A stretch of DNA of 64,000 nucleotides from Prosapia bicincta. Taxonomy: Eukaryota; Arthropoda; Insecta; Hemiptera; Cercopidae. The notes below the pieces were generated by a model. The model worked only from the letters and a program-made list of their open reading frames with translations. It ran no database searches and was not told where the DNA came from. A program made the translations under genes and the position numbers. The stretch lies in NCBI GenBank assembly GCA_036971475.1, contig JBAIZL010000001.1, forward strand, positions 144,897,544 through 144,961,543, written 5' to 3'. Shown piece after piece: positions 60,242 through 64,000 of the stretch; the first letter of the stretch is position 1; the number at the start of each line of letters is the position of its first letter.

Positions 60242-62815
60242 GGCAGATGGAATTAGATAGGACTTCAGAATAATCTTATAGTGTCCAACCGGGGTAAAAA
60301 GAGTTATCTACCCTGCTACCGGGTCTTTCAAAAATCAATGCTATCACGAGATAAAGGATGATTTCCTAGAAAAACTACCGACAGATAAACAGATTCTCCT
60401 CATGGTAAACGTTTATAATAAAACCGCCTGGAAAATGTTTTTAAAAACTAACTTTTAATGTTAGTAAAATAATTCTTTTGCTAGTCATTACAATCGTAAT
60501 AATATTTCTGATATTGTCTTAGTCACGGATTAATAATATATATTGTACATCAAAAATAAAATTTATTTGAAGAAAAACATTTCAGATTGTTTTTTTTTAA
60601 TATTTTATAAACACTTTAAAACAAATAAATTTCTCATTGCAATCAGAGTGAACAATCCGCTTTAGGAATTGAATAGCACAGATTTTACAATATTGTACAG
60701 TAGTTTTACTATATTCTAGAGGAAAGTTGATATTTCTTTAATAGTTTGCATTTTATTACAATTGCCTGAAAACACGGCAAACTGAAGCGTGTTTCTATAA
60801 ATGAAGACTTAGAAGCGAGAAACTGGTGAGCAACGAACAATACCTCATAACAATCCTTAACAAGAACAATACATAAATTGTGTGTCAATGTTTGTCCTTA
60901 AATCTGCCGCTGGTAATACCTATGCTACATTTACTAATGTTTAACAATGTCGGGAATAAGTAACAATGTAATGCCTTCACGTTCAAAGGATGTGCGACAT
61001 TATTATTTATGCGCTGGTTCACACTGCTTATTGGAATACAAGAAATAGGTTATGTGAATTACAGTTTGGTATAGAACAAACTGAATATAGTATTTGTGAA
61101 TGGAACGGAAATACACCTTTTTTAAGGAGTACATGAAAATAGTTAATTATAATCACCAGGGGTCTATGGCCTTTATCAATGGCTTACGTCACTACCTTAG
61201 GTTTCCCATATTCACAATCCTTTGGCTATCACACTGATTCCCTTAAAACTACAAATGAATGCCTTTGAATAAATCGATACAAAACTTGAACTCGAGAAAC
61301 ATAAATAGAATATCTTTCAAGTTACAGTAATATAGCTATGCAAAGACGTATAACGAAGTAAACTTTCGACAAAAGAAATTAAATATCGAGTTAACGACGA
61401 TAAAAATTGTTGTAATCAACTACGCGAGCGGTCGAGACAGCACTAACTAAATGTTAATAGCTATTACAGTTTGCTTGTGCACAAGTTGTTTATAGCATTT
61501 TTACTGGTAAATGTCGATCTATGCTAATTGTATTCCAATAAACATTTCCAGAAATGTTGGACACTTGCTGTCAAAAATAATTATATAAAAAATAAATCAA
61601 ATTCAGCTTAGCTCGATTCATACTAGAAACTTAGTAGATCTTTAGCAAATTACCAATTTTTACAAAATTAAGATAATATATAACCCAGATAAAACATTTC
61701 AAAAGAAACTCAGAAACAGAGGGAAAAGCATAGCAATATCAATGAACTGTTGCCAATCGTTAGTTTTCAAGAAAAGACAGTTCTACTCCTTCCCCACGAA
61801 CAGCTGGTGATTATCAAACGATGTTTACAATACACGTCACGTTCAGTCCAGAACGTTTACAATACAATCACGTAGTTCATTTAGAAGAGATAAACCCTAG
61901 TCAGGTCACATATTTTCACAACATATTCATTTAGGTTGACAAGGAGACTGCTTGCTTGGTGCCCATAACCCGCTACTGTCAAAGAGTTCTCAATAAAACT
62001 ATATACAGCAAACGCTCTTTTATACGGCATTCTATCATCCAGAACGTTCTATCAACCGGCACATTTTCAAAACAGAAACAAATCAGTGTAGTACCCCTCT
62101 TTGTTGTTACAAGGTGTGACTCTTCGGAAATACAGTACAAAACAGATGTCATTTAGTCAACCTAATCAAGAAATAGTTCTACATAATGTAAAGGTTTCAT
62201 GGAGTAATGCAGTTAACGTTTGTTGAAGGCGAGAAATGCTTCTCGGTTCAGGAAATTTTACAGCTCCTTTATTCATCGACCATAGCATATCAAGCAGTCA
62301 GAGTTGTATAGTTAAGTGTACTGGTCCATGTTTCATTATAACTTTGAACGACAGAAAACAGATTTTTAGCAATAAATTTCTTTTCTTTTTCAAATTTTTC
62401 TTTCAAATTTTATGTGCTCTAGCGTGTACTTTTATTAATACGTACGTATTTGTTTAGATAAAAACAAATCCAGAAGGTAAAATTCCAACAGTGCATTCAA
62501 TTTTTCTTGATAGGTAGCACGACGTAATGCACAGTACGTACTATATATAGGCTATATAGGTTAGGTTCTATATAATCCGGAAATTTTATATAAACGGCAA
62601 CATGTAGACCTCAAGAATATCAAATATTAGAGCTTTTACTGTACCCAGAACCTGAATATTCATTGAAAAATAGGCATAAAAAGGTCTTCTAGTCAATCCA
62701 TGATCTTGTAGAGGGATGGAATTGCCCTAATTATACTCCACATCTACAAAGATATACCTCATTAGGCGTTATTGTTGAGTTTAATGTACTGGTGCATATG
62801 TTAAAAGTGTTACAA
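60242..62815. other. AT-rich intergenic DNA
   Basis: No supported gene. The open frames at 61956-62156 and 62236-62457 are short, lack motifs, and the second is mostly a Phe/Leu-rich reading of T-rich sequence. Confidence 0.5.
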
Positions 62816-63945
62816 ACGTCCCTGTCTATAGACTTACTAGTCCTAGTACAACGTTTGTTGTGGGGAACTCCCTGTCTATAGAGTCACTAGTCCTAGTACA
62901 ACGTTTGCTGTGGGGAACTCCCTGTCTACAGACTTACTAGTCCTAGTACAACGTTTGTTGTGGGGAACTCCCTGTCTACAGACTTACTAGTCCTAATACA
63001 GTACAACGTTTGTTGTGGGGAACTCCCTGTCTACAGACTTACAACGTTTGTTGTGGGGAACTCCCTGTCTACAGACTTACTAGTCCTAGTACAACGTTTG
63101 TTGTGGGGAACTCCCTGTCTACAGACTTACTAGTCTTAGTACAGTACAACGTTTGTTGTGGGGAACTCCCTGTCTACAGACTTACTAGTCCTAGTACAGT
63201 ACAACGTTTGTTGTGGGGAACTCCCTGTCTACAGACTTACTAGTCCTAGTACAGTACAACGTTTGTTGTGGGGAACTCCTTGTCTACATACTTACTAGTC
63301 CTAGTACAGTACAACGTTTGTTGTGGGGAACTCCCTGTCTACAGACTTACTAGTCCTAGTACAATGTTTGTTGTGGGGAACTCCCTGTCTACAGACTTAC
63401 TAGTCCTAGTACAACGTTTGTTGTGGGGAACTCCCTGTCTACAGACTTACTAGTCCTAGTACAACGTTTGTTGTGGGGAACTCCCTGTCTACAGACTTAC
63501 TAGTCCTAGTACAACGTTTGTTGTGGGAAACTCCCTGTCTACAGACTTATTAGTCCTAGTACAGTACAACGTTTGTTGTGGGGAACTCCCTGTCTACAGA
63601 CTTACTAGTCCTAGTACAACGTTTGTTGTGGGGAACTCCCTGTCTACAGACTTACTAGTCCTAGTACAACGTTTGTTGTGGGGAACTCCCTGTCTACAGA
63701 CTTACTAGTCCTAGTACAACGTTTGTTGTGGGGAACTCCCTGTCTACAGACTTACTAGTCCTAGTACAACGTTTATTGTGGGGAACTCCCTGTCTACAGA
63801 CTTACTAGTCCTAGTACAACGTTTGTTGTGGGGAACTCCCTGTCTATAGACTCACTAGTCTTAGTACAACATTTGTTGTGGGGAACTCCCTGTCTATAGA
63901 CTCACTAGTCCTAGTACAATGTTTGTTGTGGGGAACTGACTGTCT
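62816..63945. repeat. 50/55-bp minisatellite, about 22 copies
   Basis: Unit contains GTTTGTTGTGGGGAACTCCC, TGTCTACAGACTTACTAGTC and CTAGTACAAC. Most units are 50 bp; some are 55 bp through an extra AGTAC (TAGTACAGTACAACG). One unit near 63035 lacks the ACTAGTCC segment. Edge units carry CTATAGA and CTCACTAG variants. The lengths do not preserve a reading frame. Confidence 0.96.
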
Positions 63946-64000
63946 ATTGAATCAATCTGTCTTATCATCTGTGTACACGAATGACCACGCGCTGATTACA

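Noticed and set aside
63010..63708. Repeated frames starting MLWGTPCLQTY
   Set aside because: They arise from the 50/55-bp array, whose lengths are not multiples of three, so no frame is maintained.

Overview
The window is eukaryotic nuclear DNA, AT-rich and gene-poor, most probably from an arthropod and likely an insect. The reasons are a BEL/Pao LTR retrotransposon, Penelope-like elements (PLEs) with GIY-YIG endonuclease ends, long CA/TA microsatellites and several unrelated satellite arrays. I do not recognise any conventional host protein-coding gene. No bacterial operon features, rRNA genes or complete tRNA genes were seen.

Layout: 1-4.8 kb is AT-rich DNA with a GT run, a TA run and a 49-bp minisatellite (3111-3770). 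4821-24286 is one large array of a ~101-102-bp satellite (SatA, about 118 monomers), split by a full-length BEL/Pao element at 10647-18127. That element has near-identical LTRs, a 5-bp AGTAC target duplication and one uninterrupted Gag-Pol ORF. 24.3-30.6 kb is AT-rich DNA with a tRNA-like SINE head, a foldback and a 153-bp tandem repeat that keeps a reading frame open. 30744-35368 is a second satellite of 103 bp (SatB, about 45 monomers) with a duplicated 17-monomer block.

From 39.6 to 54.7 kb the DNA is dominated by Penelope-like elements. A nearly complete but broken copy (39721-42659) carries an inverted fragment of its own 3' end. A chain of inverted end fragments of a second family lies at 45.36-46.42 kb, and a truncated copy of that family lies at 53.37-54.70 kb. 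Their 3' ends abut (TA)n runs, and several carry hammerhead-ribozyme-like folds. In the second family the helix-II stem shows compensatory base changes between copies.

The rest holds a 50-bp minisatellite (48955-50300), a TA/GC compound cassette (56.28-56.64 kb), a 112-bp minisatellite (57.90-60.24 kb) and a 50/55-bp minisatellite running to near the window end (62816-63945). Tandem arrays make up roughly a third of the window.

The only intact long coding region is the BEL/Pao polyprotein. Its protease, reverse transcriptase, RNase H and integrase would act with the LTR promoter, primer site and polypurine tract to copy and insert the element. The PLE coding regions are pseudogenes.
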